Positions 39,222 to 48,436 of a stretch of DNA of 64,000 bases are shown one piece after another. The stretch lies in contig NZ_JAMXLV010000016.1 in NCBI RefSeq assembly GCF_024054535.1, positions 1 to 64,000 on the forward strand. Direction: 5' to 3'. How positions within the stretch are numbered: the stretch's first letter is position 1; each line of letters opens with the position of its first letter. Below the pieces are notes generated by a model that saw only the letters and a list, made by a program, of their open reading frames with translations, ran no database searches and was not told the DNA's origin. The stretch is from Thermococcus alcaliphilus. Lineage in GTDB: Archaea > Methanobacteriota_B > Thermococci > Thermococcales > Thermococcaceae. A program made the translations under genes and the position numbers.

Positions 39222-40343
39222 TTAGGGAGACATCAGAAGGACTCTAAGGAGGGGATCCTCTATCCAATATCTTCCTCCTTCCGAACGTATGAATCCTGCT
39301 TTTTCAAGAGTGTCTAGATACTTGTAGATATGCTGAATTCTCCTAGGTGCCTTTTCTGCCTTCTCAAGCTCTCTGTAAACCTCCGCCCCCCTAAGTGCGC
39401 TGGGATATACATTAGCGAGGACTCTAAGCACTTCAACATAAATGGGGCTGCTGTAAACGTTCAAGAAAGCTTCCAAATCCTTTTTCCACTCATCAAGGGC
39501 ATATTTTCTGCTCTCTTCTAGTGCCCTTGGAAGAGCTTTTTCTACAGCAACTCCCCTCCTTACAAGGTTTGTTACAGTTAATCCATAATAAGAAACAAAA
39601 CCTGGAACGCCTCCAAGCTCCCTTACAGCCCTTTCAAGTTCGAGTTCATTTTTTACATTAATACCATAGCTTTCAAAACCTCTTCTCAAAAATTCTACGC
39701 CCTCCACCACGCTCCAGCGCGGGAGTGTAAATATCTCGGCCGAGCGCATAAAGTTTGGCTTACTGGCATCGGGATTCAAATACTCCATAAGTAGACCGGG
39801 CATTGAGCCTGTAAAAATCAGGGATATGTTCGGATAACTGTCCGTTATCTCCTGAAGTAAACCACGAAAATCCAAGTTTTTCAATCTAGCAAGCACCTGG
39901 GCCTCGTCAAAAATAAGGAGTCCTCTTGCTGAGTTTTGAGATAGCACTCTCACAAGAGTAGAAAAGTCCGAAGTAAACTCCTCTATGCTTGTCTTCCTGA
40001 CTTCGACAGAAATCCCGCGAAGGGAAAGGGCGTAGCTCTTACTCATGGTTATAAGTCTTAGAGATGTTCTTTTTGGCTCTACATCGGATATCGAAATAGC
40101 CCTAGCACCAATGAAGCGAGAAAAGTTGAAGTATATGTAGTGATGGTTTCTTCTTTTCGTGAACTTTTCAGCGACCACATTAACAACGCTCGTCTTTCCT
40201 ACACGCCTCGGGCCTAAGAGAACAGAAATATTTCCCCTAAGAACTGCTTGAAAAAGTTTTTCAGCCGTATTTCTGTGCCCTTCTCCCCAAAGGCACTCCT
40301 CCTCCATAATAGGTCTAGTGCTGAAAAAGTTTTTACATACCAT
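39222..40343 (-). CDS. Archaeal STAND-like/AAA ATPase
   Basis: 373 residues. The P-loop is LLGPRRVGKTSVV (near 42-54), Walker B GLLIFDEAQVLARL, sensor FTGSMPG, and a C-terminal winged-helix-like region (EVYRELEKAEKAPRRIQHIYKYLDTLEKAGFI). This is the archaeal ATPase family expanded in Thermococcales, of uncertain role, perhaps nucleic-acid or defence related. The start codon directly follows a strong inverted repeat that would control it. Confidence 0.85.
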   Translation of the reverse strand: MVCKNFFSTRPIMEEECLWGEGHRNTAEKLFQAVLRGNISVLLGPRRVGKTSVVNVVAEKFTKRRNHHYIYFNFSRFIGARAISISDVEPKRTSLRLITMSKSYALSLRGISVEVRKTSIEEFTSDFSTLVRVLSQNSARGLLIFDEAQVLARLKNLDFRGLLQEITDSYPNISLIFTGSMPGLLMEYLNPDASKPNFMRSAEIFTLPRWSVVEGVEFLRRGFESYGINVKNELELERAVRELGGVPGFVSYYGLTVTNLVRRGVAVEKALPRALEESRKYALDEWKKDLEAFLNVYSSPIYVEVLRVLANVYPSALRGAEVYRELEKAEKAPRRIQHIYKYLDTLEKAGFIRSEGGRYWIEDPLLRVLLMSP

Positions 40344-40368
40344 GTAATTTACACCCCATGTAAATTAC
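40344..40368 (-). promoter_or_regulatory. Hairpin/operator overlapping the ribosome site of the ATPase gene
   Basis: GTAATTTACA and TGTAAATTAC form perfect 10-bp arms around TGGGG (minus strand). The GGGGTG ribosome site lies in loop and arm, and the ATG follows at once. Related TTTACATA and TATGTAAT copies flank it. A TATA-like ATTTTTATTA at about 40378-40390 places transcription start near or inside it, so a DNA operator is as likely as an RNA hairpin. Confidence 0.7.
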
Positions 40369-40417
40369 GTTCTATGTAATAAAAATCTTTCGATAAGAAC
40401 CTTACCTCAAAGTCTCA

Positions 40418-40834
40418 TCATTCCACAATTATCTCAACAATCACTTTCTGCCCCGGATTTTTCAGCTTCTCCACAAGTTCCCTTTTAATGTCCTTCGCGG
40501 CTTTGTTTGCTTTTACTGCCAAAGTTCTCCCATCAACGTAGTCGCTCTTTCTTATCACCATAGAAACATCGCTCTCAAAGCTCAGCCTCTCGTCTCCAAA
40601 TGCCTCAAGCTCATCAACAATATCATCAACAATTATCCTTATCTTTATTTTTTTGCCCTTTTTCAGGGCTTCTTTTAACTCATCACTTAGGTCTTTAAGG
40701 GCTTTGTTGGCTTTTATGCATATTATGCAGTCTCCCCTTGGCGTTAGGTAATCCTCCTTCGTTATTTCCAGCGTTGAGCGGTGGGTTGCCTTTACGTTTT
40801 CATGCCCGTAGCAGATGATGGTTTCCTTAATCAT
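40418..40834 (-). CDS. DUF371 family protein
   Basis: 138 residues, two similar halves each with CIKANKALKDLSDELKEAL and AVKANKAAKDIKRELVEKL-type segments, as in archaeal DUF371. It is soluble, with no known function. GGAGGTCAG precedes the ATG; that sequence is part of the right end of the IS200/IS605-like relic. Confidence 0.85.
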   Translation of the reverse strand: MIKETIICYGHENVKATHRSTLEITKEDYLTPRGDCIICIKANKALKDLSDELKEALKKGKKIKIRIIVDDIVDELEAFGDERLSFESDVSMVIRKSDYVDGRTLAVKANKAAKDIKRELVEKLKNPGQKVIVEIIVE

Positions 40835-40835
40835 C

Positions 40836-41252
40836 TGACCTCCTCCCCGCCCCTGAAGGAGGGGTTATGACTCCCGAGAGGAATCCCCTCCTTCAGAAGT
40901 TTCATCGGTTTGTGGGTCCATCACCTACTCCCGTCGCCAGTTTCGGTTTGGCCCACAGGCCCGGTCTTAGGCCCGTTACCCCTACCCGCCCAAGCGGGAT
41001 TGGGGTTATCGCCTTAGAGGCTGCTCCACGAGCTTTTACCACCTAAGGGGGCGGTTCTCAAAGGACGCCTTACGGCGTCATCCTCCCTAAAGGGAGGACA
41101 CAACGAAAGCCCTCTCAAAGAGCACCTTTAAGACGGCCTCCCCGAGGCCTTATTAAGAGGAAAAAGTATTTAAGGCTTTCGACATTTCAAAGGATCAAAC
41201 TCAGAATTTCTGCATCCCCGCCCTAAAGGGGCGAGGCTTTCAGGTGGTAAAA
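40836..41252 (-). mobile_element. IS200/IS605-like relic without transposase, omega-RNA-like
   Basis: A GC-rich, hairpin-rich stretch. On the minus strand it starts near a hairpin GCCTCGCCCCTTTAGGGCGGGG and has a TATA-like CTTAAATACTT. It carries several stem-loops (GGCCTCGGGGAGGCC, CCTCCCTTTAGGGAGG, ACGCCGTAAGGCGT) and ends with GAAGGAGGGG...CCCCTCCTTC followed by GGGGCGGGGAGGAGGTCAG. The last part is the right-end form of IS605-group elements whose TnpB transcript gives the guide RNA. No tnpA or tnpB ORF remains. Borders are estimated. A chromosomal RNA gene of another kind is the alternative. Confidence 0.5.
41034..41252. repeat. Pair of 11-bp inverted repeats bounding about 220 bp
   Basis: TTTTACCACCT at 41034-41044 and AGGTGGTAAAA at 41242-41252 are perfect inverted copies. 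They enclose the promoter-like part and the GC-rich hairpins of the relic. They may be ends of a nested non-autonomous element. Confidence 0.6.
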
Positions 41253-41349
41253 ACCTTTAAAGGGAAGCTTTATAAATTTGGCTGGGAAAAGTTTAAAACA
41301 GCCTCACTTGATTTGGGTGTGGAAATTAAGATTATCGGAGGGATGAGGA

Positions 41350-41553
41350 ATGGGAAACATTAAGCAAGGTTTCATTAAGAGAACCGCGAGAGAGCTCTTC
41401 AACAGGTATCCAAACGAGTTCACAAGGGACTTTGAGCACAACAAAAAGAAGGTTGAGGAGCTAACAAACGTCACAAGCAAAACAATAAGGAACAGAATAG
41501 CTGGCTACATAACAAGGCTTGTAAGACTTAAGGAAGAAGGAAAAATCCTCTAA
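41350..41553 (+). CDS. rps17e: Ribosomal protein S17e
   Basis: 67 residues, complete for the archaeal form: [39 protein letters not shown] and [14 protein letters not shown]. Part of the small subunit. GGAGGGATGAGGA precedes the ATG and a TATA-like CTTTATAAATTT lies at about 41268. The 3' end overlaps the convergent phr gene by 4 bp. Confidence 0.97.
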   Translation: MGNIKQGFIKRTARELFNRYPNEFTRDFEHNKKKVEELTNVTSKTIRNRIAGYITRLVRLKEEGKIL

Positions 41554-42152
41554 ATCAGTTCTCTCTTTATCCTTTTTAAATCCTCAAGGATTTCTCTTGG
41601 GAGTATATCCTCGAATTCCTTCAAAAGCTCATCAAACTGCTCCTCGCTTTCTCTGGCAATTCTGCGCATAAGGCTCTTTATGTAAGTCTCAGTGAGCATT
41701 CTGACCTCTTCAAGCTCGCTCTTCATTCTCATATACTCGTCTATTTTTTGCTCTATCTCACTTAAGAAGGAAGAAAGTTCTCTGATTTTTTCTTCAATTG
41801 GTTCTTGGGACTTTATGAGCTGCTTTATCTCCTCATATTCCTTCGTTTGTCTTGGGGCTTTTGGCTCATACATCTCGGTGCCGAAGGAATACGGCGTGAG
41901 GAGAACCTCCAACCTAATGCCCCTCTTTATTTGGTAGTACTTCCTAGGCCTGCCCCTCGGAATCTTCTCTATCCTGCCCTCAATCAGCCCAGCACTCTCA
42001 AGTATTCTAAGGTGCTCAAGGATAGCCTTTTGCCCAACTCCCAATTCCTTCGAGAGCTCGCTTACAAAGTAGGGTCGTTTGGTAAGCAAGAGCAGTATCC
42101 TCCTTCTCGTCTCGTTTCCAAGGACATCAAGTAACCTTCCATGCTCCTCCAT
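41550..42152 (-). CDS. phr: Heat-shock transcription regulator Phr
   Basis: 200 residues. The ArsR-like winged helix occupies the first 80: [42 protein letters not shown] then the wing [15 protein letters not shown] middle linker and a long C-terminal coiled coil follow. The sequence tracks Pyrococcus Phr closely. Phr represses heat-shock genes (hsp20, AAA ATPase and itself). ATG 42152 follows GGGGTGAGACT. Confidence 0.92.
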   Translation of the reverse strand: MEEHGRLLDVLGNETRRRILLLLTKRPYFVSELSKELGVGQKAILEHLRILESAGLIEGRIEKIPRGRPRKYYQIKRGIRLEVLLTPYSFGTEMYEPKAPRQTKEYEEIKQLIKSQEPIEEKIRELSSFLSEIEQKIDEYMRMKSELEEVRMLTETYIKSLMRRIARESEEQFDELLKEFEDILPREILEDLKRIKRELI

Positions 42153-42288
42153 AGTCTCACCCCGTGATGAGAGTGACATCTTCCTCTTATCTAACTTAAT
42201 GTAAATAAAAATCCTACTTAAATCTTTTGGTTTTAACTACACAAAATTACTTTAAGGTTTAAGGGAGAATATATTTTTGGTGACCCCT

Positions 42289-42921
42289 ATGAGAGTTGTT
42301 GGAGGAATCCACCTGGTAGATGAAACTTTTGCAAACGTCTATCTGATAGAAAGGGGAGAAAAGCTTCTCCTTATAGATGCCGGACTTCCAGAGGAGTATG
42401 AGAAGGTTTTGAGGTACATAGAAAAGCTCGGCTACGTTCCAGAGGATGTGGAGGTAATAATAGTAACCCATGCCCACTACGACCATGTGGGCTCTTTAAA
42501 AAACCTTAAAGACGCAACCAGTGCAAATGTTGCAGCCCATAAAGACGAGGTCCCCTATTTGAAGGGAGAGAAAACCTACAGGAGAGAAATAGAACCAGTT
42601 GATGTTGAAATAGAGCTGAACGACGGAGATGAGATCGAGGGGCTGAGAGTTATCCACTCTCCGGGGCATACTCCCGGGAGCATTTGTTTGCTCGACTTGG
42701 AGACAAAAGCTCTCTTTGTGGGGGATTTGGTTATGGAGGAAAACGGAAGGCTTGAAGAGATTCCGCACCATTATTCCCTCGATCCAATGAAGAACAGGGA
42801 AGCCATAAAAAGACTTTTGGAGGTTGATTTCGTGCATTTACTGCCAAGTCATGGAAAGCCGATCTTAAACGACGGGAAGGAGAAGTTGAGGGAGCTTGTG
42901 GAGAGGCTTCAGTCTGAATAA
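42289..42921 (+). CDS. MBL-fold metallohydrolase
   Basis: 210 residues with the metal motif THAHYDHVGSL (HxHxDH), then HSPGHTPGSI, LFVGDLVM and a final LLPSHGKPI. This is the glyoxalase II-like branch. The substrate is unknown. ATG 42289 sits 5 bases after GGTGA; GTG 42277 is within that stretch. It is divergent from phr. Confidence 0.88.
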   Translation: MRVVGGIHLVDETFANVYLIERGEKLLLIDAGLPEEYEKVLRYIEKLGYVPEDVEVIIVTHAHYDHVGSLKNLKDATSANVAAHKDEVPYLKGEKTYRREIEPVDVEIELNDGDEIEGLRVIHSPGHTPGSICLLDLETKALFVGDLVMEENGRLEEIPHHYSLDPMKNREAIKRLLEVDFVHLLPSHGKPILNDGKEKLRELVERLQSE

Positions 42922-42962
42922 TTTAGAGATCTTTAATCTACTTCAATTTTTATCTTAAAACC

Positions 42963-43612
<650 letters not shown>

Positions 43613-43665
43613 TCAAATTTCTACTATATTAATCTTTCTCCTAGACACTGCAAAAATAATAAAAA

Positions 43666-44997
43666 TCAGAAAAGCCCGTTCAACACTGGAATTTCCTTGG
43701 GCTCATAATCTTCCAGTCTTCCCTCCAAAAAATCCTCGTATCCCTTAAGGTCAAGAAGTCCATGGCCGCTCAGGTTGAACAGTATAACTTTCTCCTCCTC
43801 TTGCTCTTTTGCCCGAAGTGCTATGTCGATTGCCGCCTTTATCGCGTGGGCACTCTCTGGAGCTGGAACTATCCCTTCGGCTTTTGCAAAGAGGGTGGCT
43901 GCATCAAAGACCTCCGTCTGGTGATAAGCTACAGGCTTCACAATGCCATGGTTCACGAGAACGCTTAGCGTTGGAGCTAGCCCGTGGTATCTCAGCCCTC
44001 CGGCGTGAATTGGGGGCACATAGTATGTATGGCCAAGGGTGTGCATCTTCATCTTCGGAGTTAGCCTTCCTGAGTCCCCGTAGTCGTAGGCATAAACCCC
44101 CGAAGTCATTGTTGGAGCGGCTTTGGGTTCAACAGCTATGAACTCATACTCTTCTTTTCCCTTCAAAACGTCTTTAACAAATGGATATGCCAAACCAGCG
44201 AAATTGCTCCCTCCGCCTACGCAGCCGATTATCACATCGGGCTCTTCAAATTCTCTTATCTGCTCCTTTGCCTCAAGCCCGATGACCGTTTGGTGCATTA
44301 GGACGTGGTTTAAGACGCTGCCAAGGGAATAACGGGCGTTCTCATCTTTTAAAACATCCTCAATGGCTTCACTTATCGCTATGCCAAGACCTCCGGGATG
44401 GCTTGGATCCTCAGCTAGAAATCTCCTCCCCACTTCCGTCCTATCACTTGGGCTTGGAAACACCTCAGCCCCGTAGATGTTCATGAGAACTCTCCGATAA
44501 GGCTTTTGCTGGTAGCTCGCCCTAGCCATGTAAACCCTAACCCTTAGGCCAATAAGAGCCCCGGCGAGAGAAAGAGCAGTTCCCCATTGCCCCGCTCCTG
44601 TTTCGGTTACAAGCCTCTCAATGCCTTGCTTTTTAGCATAATATGCTTGGGCCAAGGCGGTGTTTATCTTGTGACTGCCAGTAACGGTCGCTCCCTCGTA
44701 TTTGAAGTAAATCCTTGCTGGAGTTCTAAGCCTTTTTTCAAGGTTCGTTGCCCTAAACAGAGGTGTAGGGCGCCCAATCTTGGCGTATAGCTCTCTAACT
44801 TCTCTAGGAATTTCAACGTAGCGTTCCCTGCTCATTTCCTGCTTTACAAGTTCCTCCGCAAAGATTCTAAGCAACTTTTCTGGCTCTATGGGCTTTTCCG
44901 TCTCCGGGTCTAACGGGGGCTCCAGAGGTTCGGGAAGGTCGGGCAAAATGTTGTACCAAAACTTTGGTATTTTTTCATCTGGAAGAACAGCTTTCAT
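43666..44997 (-). CDS. trpB2: Tryptophan synthase beta-like protein TrpB2
   Basis: 443 residues, longer than TrpB1. The TrpB2 extra N-terminus ([18 protein letters not shown]) is present, the PLP lysine is in [16 protein letters not shown], and the phosphate loop is [16 protein letters not shown]. No trpA is near, as usual for TrpB2, which can use free indole or phosphoserine. ATG 44997 has GAGGTGGTTGAA in front. It overlaps the TGA of a small upstream membrane ORF. Confidence 0.93.
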   Translation of the reverse strand: MKAVLPDEKIPKFWYNILPDLPEPLEPPLDPETEKPIEPEKLLRIFAEELVKQEMSRERYVEIPREVRELYAKIGRPTPLFRATNLEKRLRTPARIYFKYEGATVTGSHKINTALAQAYYAKKQGIERLVTETGAGQWGTALSLAGALIGLRVRVYMARASYQQKPYRRVLMNIYGAEVFPSPSDRTEVGRRFLAEDPSHPGGLGIAISEAIEDVLKDENARYSLGSVLNHVLMHQTVIGLEAKEQIREFEEPDVIIGCVGGGSNFAGLAYPFVKDVLKGKEEYEFIAVEPKAAPTMTSGVYAYDYGDSGRLTPKMKMHTLGHTYYVPPIHAGGLRYHGLAPTLSVLVNHGIVKPVAYHQTEVFDAATLFAKAEGIVPAPESAHAIKAAIDIALRAKEQEEEKVILFNLSGHGLLDLKGYEDFLEGRLEDYEPKEIPVLNGLF

Positions 44998-45182
44998 TTC
45001 AACCACCTCTTTCTCTTTGCAAATCCCAAAATCGAGGGAATAATGAGAGTAAACGGGCCAAAAGCAACCAAGTATTTCAAGTAGGTAAAGATGTTTAGAC
45101 AATCAAAAAGCCTGCCAAAAGCAATCCCGCCTATAAGCTAACCAAGAGAACGAGGAAAACGTATCACAAATTCCAAAAACAC
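44994..45182 (-). pseudogene. Small membrane ORF with an in-frame amber codon
   Basis: Reading from GTG 45182 gives 14 residues (MFLEFVIRFPRSLG), a TAG at 45138-45140, then 47 residues with hydrophobic segments ([30 protein letters not shown]) ending [10 protein letters not shown]. The TGA overlaps the trpB2 ATG as ATGA. CAG to TAG would be one change. There is no known family match from sight, so this could be chance. Confidence 0.3.
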
Positions 45183-45322
45183 TCACTCCTTATCGACATA
45201 ACCCTACTAGATGCACTCACCCCTTAAATGTTCTTTGCTCAAATTGTTGTAGATATGACAAGTCCTTAAAGGAAAATATAGGCAAGTTTGTCACTCTGTC
45301 AAAGATTAAAAAGCCAAAAAGC

Positions 45323-46504
45323 TCACTTTCTGAAGAGCAAAGGCACAAGCAAAAGTCCCAAAATGAGTGCCGGACCGCAAACTTCGCCTTGAGCGCGACT
45401 CTGGGAAGGAGTGCTCGATGACTTCAGCACAATTTCTCCTTTTGGAATGCTGATGTTAAATGGTGGTGAAGCACACTTAACTAAAAGAGGCTTATCGCTC
45501 TCATCATAGGGGATCCAAGTATAGATTCCATTTTTCTTGTACCAGCCTATATGGGAGTTTTGGCCAGCTTTTCCTCTCTCCGCAACATTTACAATTGCCG
45601 AGATGTCTTCATCGCTTATCTCTATTATTCCGTTCTCCCTCAGCCACTTGAGCTCAATCTCAAGGGCTTTGCTAAAGTTGAAGGAATAGGGATCAATGAC
45701 TCCCTCTGGGGAGTTAGTGATCTCTGCTTTAAACTGGAGGTTGTCAAGGACACATGAGATGCCGAGCTCTTCAAAAAGCGCCTTTAGCTCGACAACGTCT
45801 TCTTCACCCGGCTTTTCTTTTCCGTAAACTGCTATATAGACCTCGGCTAGGGGAAGCTTAATGACCTTTGAGGGATCAACGCCGTGCTCTTTCAAGCACT
45901 TTTCAAATTCGAGAGTGGGCTTCCAAGTGCAGAGGCCATTGTAACAGCCACAACTTGTGAGCCTCAAGCAACTATACCACTCCTTATATACGCACGGCGT
46001 AACTATTTCCCTCGCGAGCTCTCTCGTCGTGCAGACCTCTCCGGAACATCCACCTATAGAACAGTCCGAGTCGCTCTTGCACTCGTTGCCTTTTCTTGGG
46101 CTTATCTGGACGTAGAGAGACCCTTTTCTAAAGGTGTAGTTCTTAACTTCCCAGCCCAGAGCCTTAATCCGCTCAAAGCTTTCGTTGGAAATCAGCAAGG
46201 GAGATTCAAATGAAGCGTAAGCATAAGCGGATTCAAAGCTCTTCGCAGGTATCTGAATCCTAATCCATAGGGAAGAGTTAATCTCCCTCAAGATAACTCC
46301 AACTCTCTCGTCGTAGTGGGAGCGGTAGATTATGGTTCCGTTGTCGATTATTATGTTTTCCGCATTTAGTAGAGGGCTTAGATCGTATGAAATCCCGGGC
46401 CTGTTAAGGCGAACCTCCACAGCCAAGGAATCCATTGGGTTGTAACACGCATTAGCCAATGGAACAAAGCTCAGCAAAAGGATAAGGGCAAGCCCTTTCT
46501 TCAT
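45323..46504 (-). CDS. CGP-CTERM surface protein with cysteine cluster
   Basis: 393 residues. A signal peptide (KKGLALILLLSFVPLANA) is followed by a folded region. A cluster of about nine cysteines follows (CKSDSDCSIGGCSGEVC through YSCLRLTSCGCYNGLC, near 145-195), resembling the eight-cysteine-cluster domain. The C-terminal ending CGPALILGLLLVPLLFRK is the CGP-CTERM anchor signal of Thermococcales, probably processed and lipid-modified. It is divergent from the acetamidase gene. Function is unknown. Confidence 0.85.
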   Translation of the reverse strand: MKKGLALILLLSFVPLANACYNPMDSLAVEVRLNRPGISYDLSPLLNAENIIIDNGTIIYRSHYDERVGVILREINSSLWIRIQIPAKSFESAYAYASFESPLLISNESFERIKALGWEVKNYTFRKGSLYVQISPRKGNECKSDSDCSIGGCSGEVCTTRELAREIVTPCVYKEWYSCLRLTSCGCYNGLCTWKPTLEFEKCLKEHGVDPSKVIKLPLAEVYIAVYGKEKPGEEDVVELKALFEELGISCVLDNLQFKAEITNSPEGVIDPYSFNFSKALEIELKWLRENGIIEISDEDISAIVNVAERGKAGQNSHIGWYKKNGIYTWIPYDESDKPLLVKCASPPFNISIPKGEIVLKSSSTPSQSRAQGEVCGPALILGLLLVPLLFRK

Positions 46505-46599
46505 GATCTCACCAACATAGGATTTGACTTCAAAGTATATACGTTTATTGAGAGTTTCAAAACGATTGAAGTTATGGCATCATTCAAAAGTCTCCAGAT

Positions 46600-46632
46600 G
46601 ATTATAAATCTATCAAAATAAAAACGTTTTTA
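46600..46632 (+). promoter_or_regulatory. Acetamidase promoter with palindrome
   Basis: ATTATAAATC (TATA-like) at about 46600-46610 is followed by the perfect 14-bp palindrome TAAAAACGTTTTTA at 46619-46632, near the expected transcription start. It could be a repressor site. Confidence 0.5.
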
Positions 46633-46667
46633 TCTTTCTATTTCGCAAATGATAATTGGTGATTTCC

Positions 46668-47969
46668 ATGGTAGTTGAGGACGAAATCTTTAACGATGTA
46701 CAAACAAACGGCATAATTGGCCCACATTCAAAGATGCTCGGTCCAGTGGCGGATGGAGGGAAGATAGTCTTTGTCACAGCCCCCGGATGCTGGGGTCCAA
46801 TGATTACTCCCACAATTAGGGGAGGACACGAGGTCAACGTGCCAGTTGCTGTAGAAGGAGCGGAAGTCGGAGATGGCATAGTGATTAAGGTAAAGAGCAT
46901 TAAGGTTCTCTCAAAAGCCGCTTCCTCAGGTGTTGATACAGTTAGAGAAGGAGCGTTTGTTGGAGATCCATATGTTGCAAAGAAATGTCCAAGCTGTAAC
47001 GAACCATGGCCCGAATTTGAGGTTGTTGGTATAGGGGAAGATGCAGTGAGATGCAAACACTGTGGCTCACCGGCTTCTCCCTTCAAAATGGTCAACGGGT
47101 ACACAATGGTCTTTGACCACAACCTTGGAGTTGGGGTTACAGTAAACAAGGAAACCGCCAAGATGATAGCCAAAGATGCATGGGAGTGGCACTCTCTTCC
47201 CAAGAATTCAAAGCAGGTGCCGATACTAATCTTCGCTAAGGCAGACATCGTTGGAGTGCCTTCAAGGATAAGACCTTTCTTGGGACAGCTTGGAACGGTT
47301 CCAGCCGTAGATATCCCGGACTCCCATAACGCCGGAGACTTCGGCTCCTTCTTGATTAACGCTCCCCATCCATACGGGATAACCAAGGAAGACTACGAGA
47401 CAAAGCTAACCGATGGTCACTTAGATGTTGATTCAGTTAGAGAAGGGGCTGTATTAATAGCGCCGGTAAAAGTTAAGGGAGGGGGAATTTACGCCGGAGA
47501 TGCTCATGGAATGCAGGGAGACGGAGAAGTAGCGGGGCATACAATCGATGTAACTGCAGAGAGCGTTCTTGAAGTTTCGGTTGTTAAAAACATAAACCTA
47601 GACGGCCCTATTTTGCTACCTCCCGAGGAAGACCTGCCTCCCCTCGCAAAGCCATGGAGAAAAGACGAATGGGAGAAAGTCCAGACATTGGGAAGAAGGT
47701 TTGGAATTGAGCCCGAGCCCGTGGCTCCAGTGCAGATTATTGGTTCAGGACCAACTATAAACGAAGCTGCAATGAGAGGTTTTGAAAGGGCAGCAAAGCT
47801 CTTTGGAATGAGCTTGGAGGAAGTTAGGAATAGGGTAACGATAAGCGGTGCCGTGGAAATTGGAAGGCTTCCGGGAATAGTTCAGGTTTCAATGCAAGTC
47901 CCACTGAGTGCTTTAGAAAAGATGGGGATAGACGAGATAGTGGTTAAGCACTACGATCTTCCTTACTAA
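46668..47969 (+). CDS. Acetamidase/formamidase family protein with zinc-ribbon insert
   Basis: 433 residues. The FmdA/AmdA core is recognisable from HSKMLGPVADGG, APGCWGPMITPTIRGGHEVNVPV, GDAHGMQGDGEVAGHTIDVTA and a C-terminal IGRLPGIVQVSMQVPL. An insert has CPSC (C107, C110) and CKHC (C129, C132), a likely zinc ribbon. It should split short amides to acid and ammonia; the substrate is inferred. ATG 46668 follows GGTGATTTCC. Confidence 0.87.
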   Translation: MVVEDEIFNDVQTNGIIGPHSKMLGPVADGGKIVFVTAPGCWGPMITPTIRGGHEVNVPVAVEGAEVGDGIVIKVKSIKVLSKAASSGVDTVREGAFVGDPYVAKKCPSCNEPWPEFEVVGIGEDAVRCKHCGSPASPFKMVNGYTMVFDHNLGVGVTVNKETAKMIAKDAWEWHSLPKNSKQVPILIFAKADIVGVPSRIRPFLGQLGTVPAVDIPDSHNAGDFGSFLINAPHPYGITKEDYETKLTDGHLDVDSVREGAVLIAPVKVKGGGIYAGDAHGMQGDGEVAGHTIDVTAESVLEVSVVKNINLDGPILLPPEEDLPPLAKPWRKDEWEKVQTLGRRFGIEPEPVAPVQIIGSGPTINEAAMRGFERAAKLFGMSLEEVRNRVTISGAVEIGRLPGIVQVSMQVPLSALEKMGIDEIVVKHYDLPY

Positions 47970-48436
47970 TCTTTTGTTTTTACCTCAATTTTAATTGGAG
48001 TTGGATTTTTGAGGTTGTCACTAACTGGACAGCGTTCTTCAACTTCTTTTATCCATTCTAAGAGCTCGGATTCTGTAAAGTTGCCCTCAGGGAATATTTC
48101 CACCTTAATCTCTTTATACCCAGCGCGTTCACCATCGAGTCCCTGAAATTTCCTCGGGTCAAGTATTCCAGTGGCCTTAATCCTGATTGACCTAATACCT
48201 ATCCCCTTCTCCTCCGCTACCAAATGACCGGTAATAGTCAAGCACCCTGCTAGGGCAACGAGAATATATTCCACTGGATTCGGCCCCTCGTTAGTCCCAC
48301 CCAACTCAGGGGGTTCATCTACCACAATTGTGAACTCTCTAACCTTCGCAACCATTTTTGTTGGAGATTCAGTCTTTCCTTCGACATAGAATTGGATTGT
48401 AACCTCTTCCAACTTCCTCAACTCCCAATTATTCAA
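47966..48436 (-). CDS. OsmC family protein
   Basis: 156 residues with the OsmC/Ohr fold. The redox cysteines are in LVALAGCLTITGHLVAEEKG and VEERCPVSDNL. Members reduce organic hydroperoxides, possibly using lipoylated partners in some bacteria, which would fit the neighbouring lipoyl genes. The start overlaps the DUF6506 stop as ATGA, and it ends the E1 operon. Confidence 0.85.
   Translation of the reverse strand: MNNWELRKLEEVTIQFYVEGKTESPTKMVAKVREFTIVVDEPPELGGTNEGPNPVEYILVALAGCLTITGHLVAEEKGIGIRSIRIKATGILDPRKFQGLDGERAGYKEIKVEIFPEGNFTESELLEWIKEVEERCPVSDNLKNPTPIKIEVKTKD

Noticed and set aside
40850-41250. RNase P RNA or SRP RNA
   Set aside because: None of the conserved core sequences I know for either RNA are visible; the ends fit an IS605-like element better.
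41295-41312. GTTTAAAAC as a SurR site upstream of S17e
   Set aside because: It fits only the short GTT-n3-AAC half and lacks the second GTT; chance is likely in AT-rich DNA.
43666-44997. Classical TrpB of a tryptophan operon
   Set aside because: No other trp gene is adjacent, and the long N-terminal extension is that of TrpB2.
44998-45102. N-terminal extension of TrpB2 by 35 residues
   Set aside because: ATG 44997 has a strong ribosome site and the family N-terminus starts there; the extension overlaps another hydrophobic frame.
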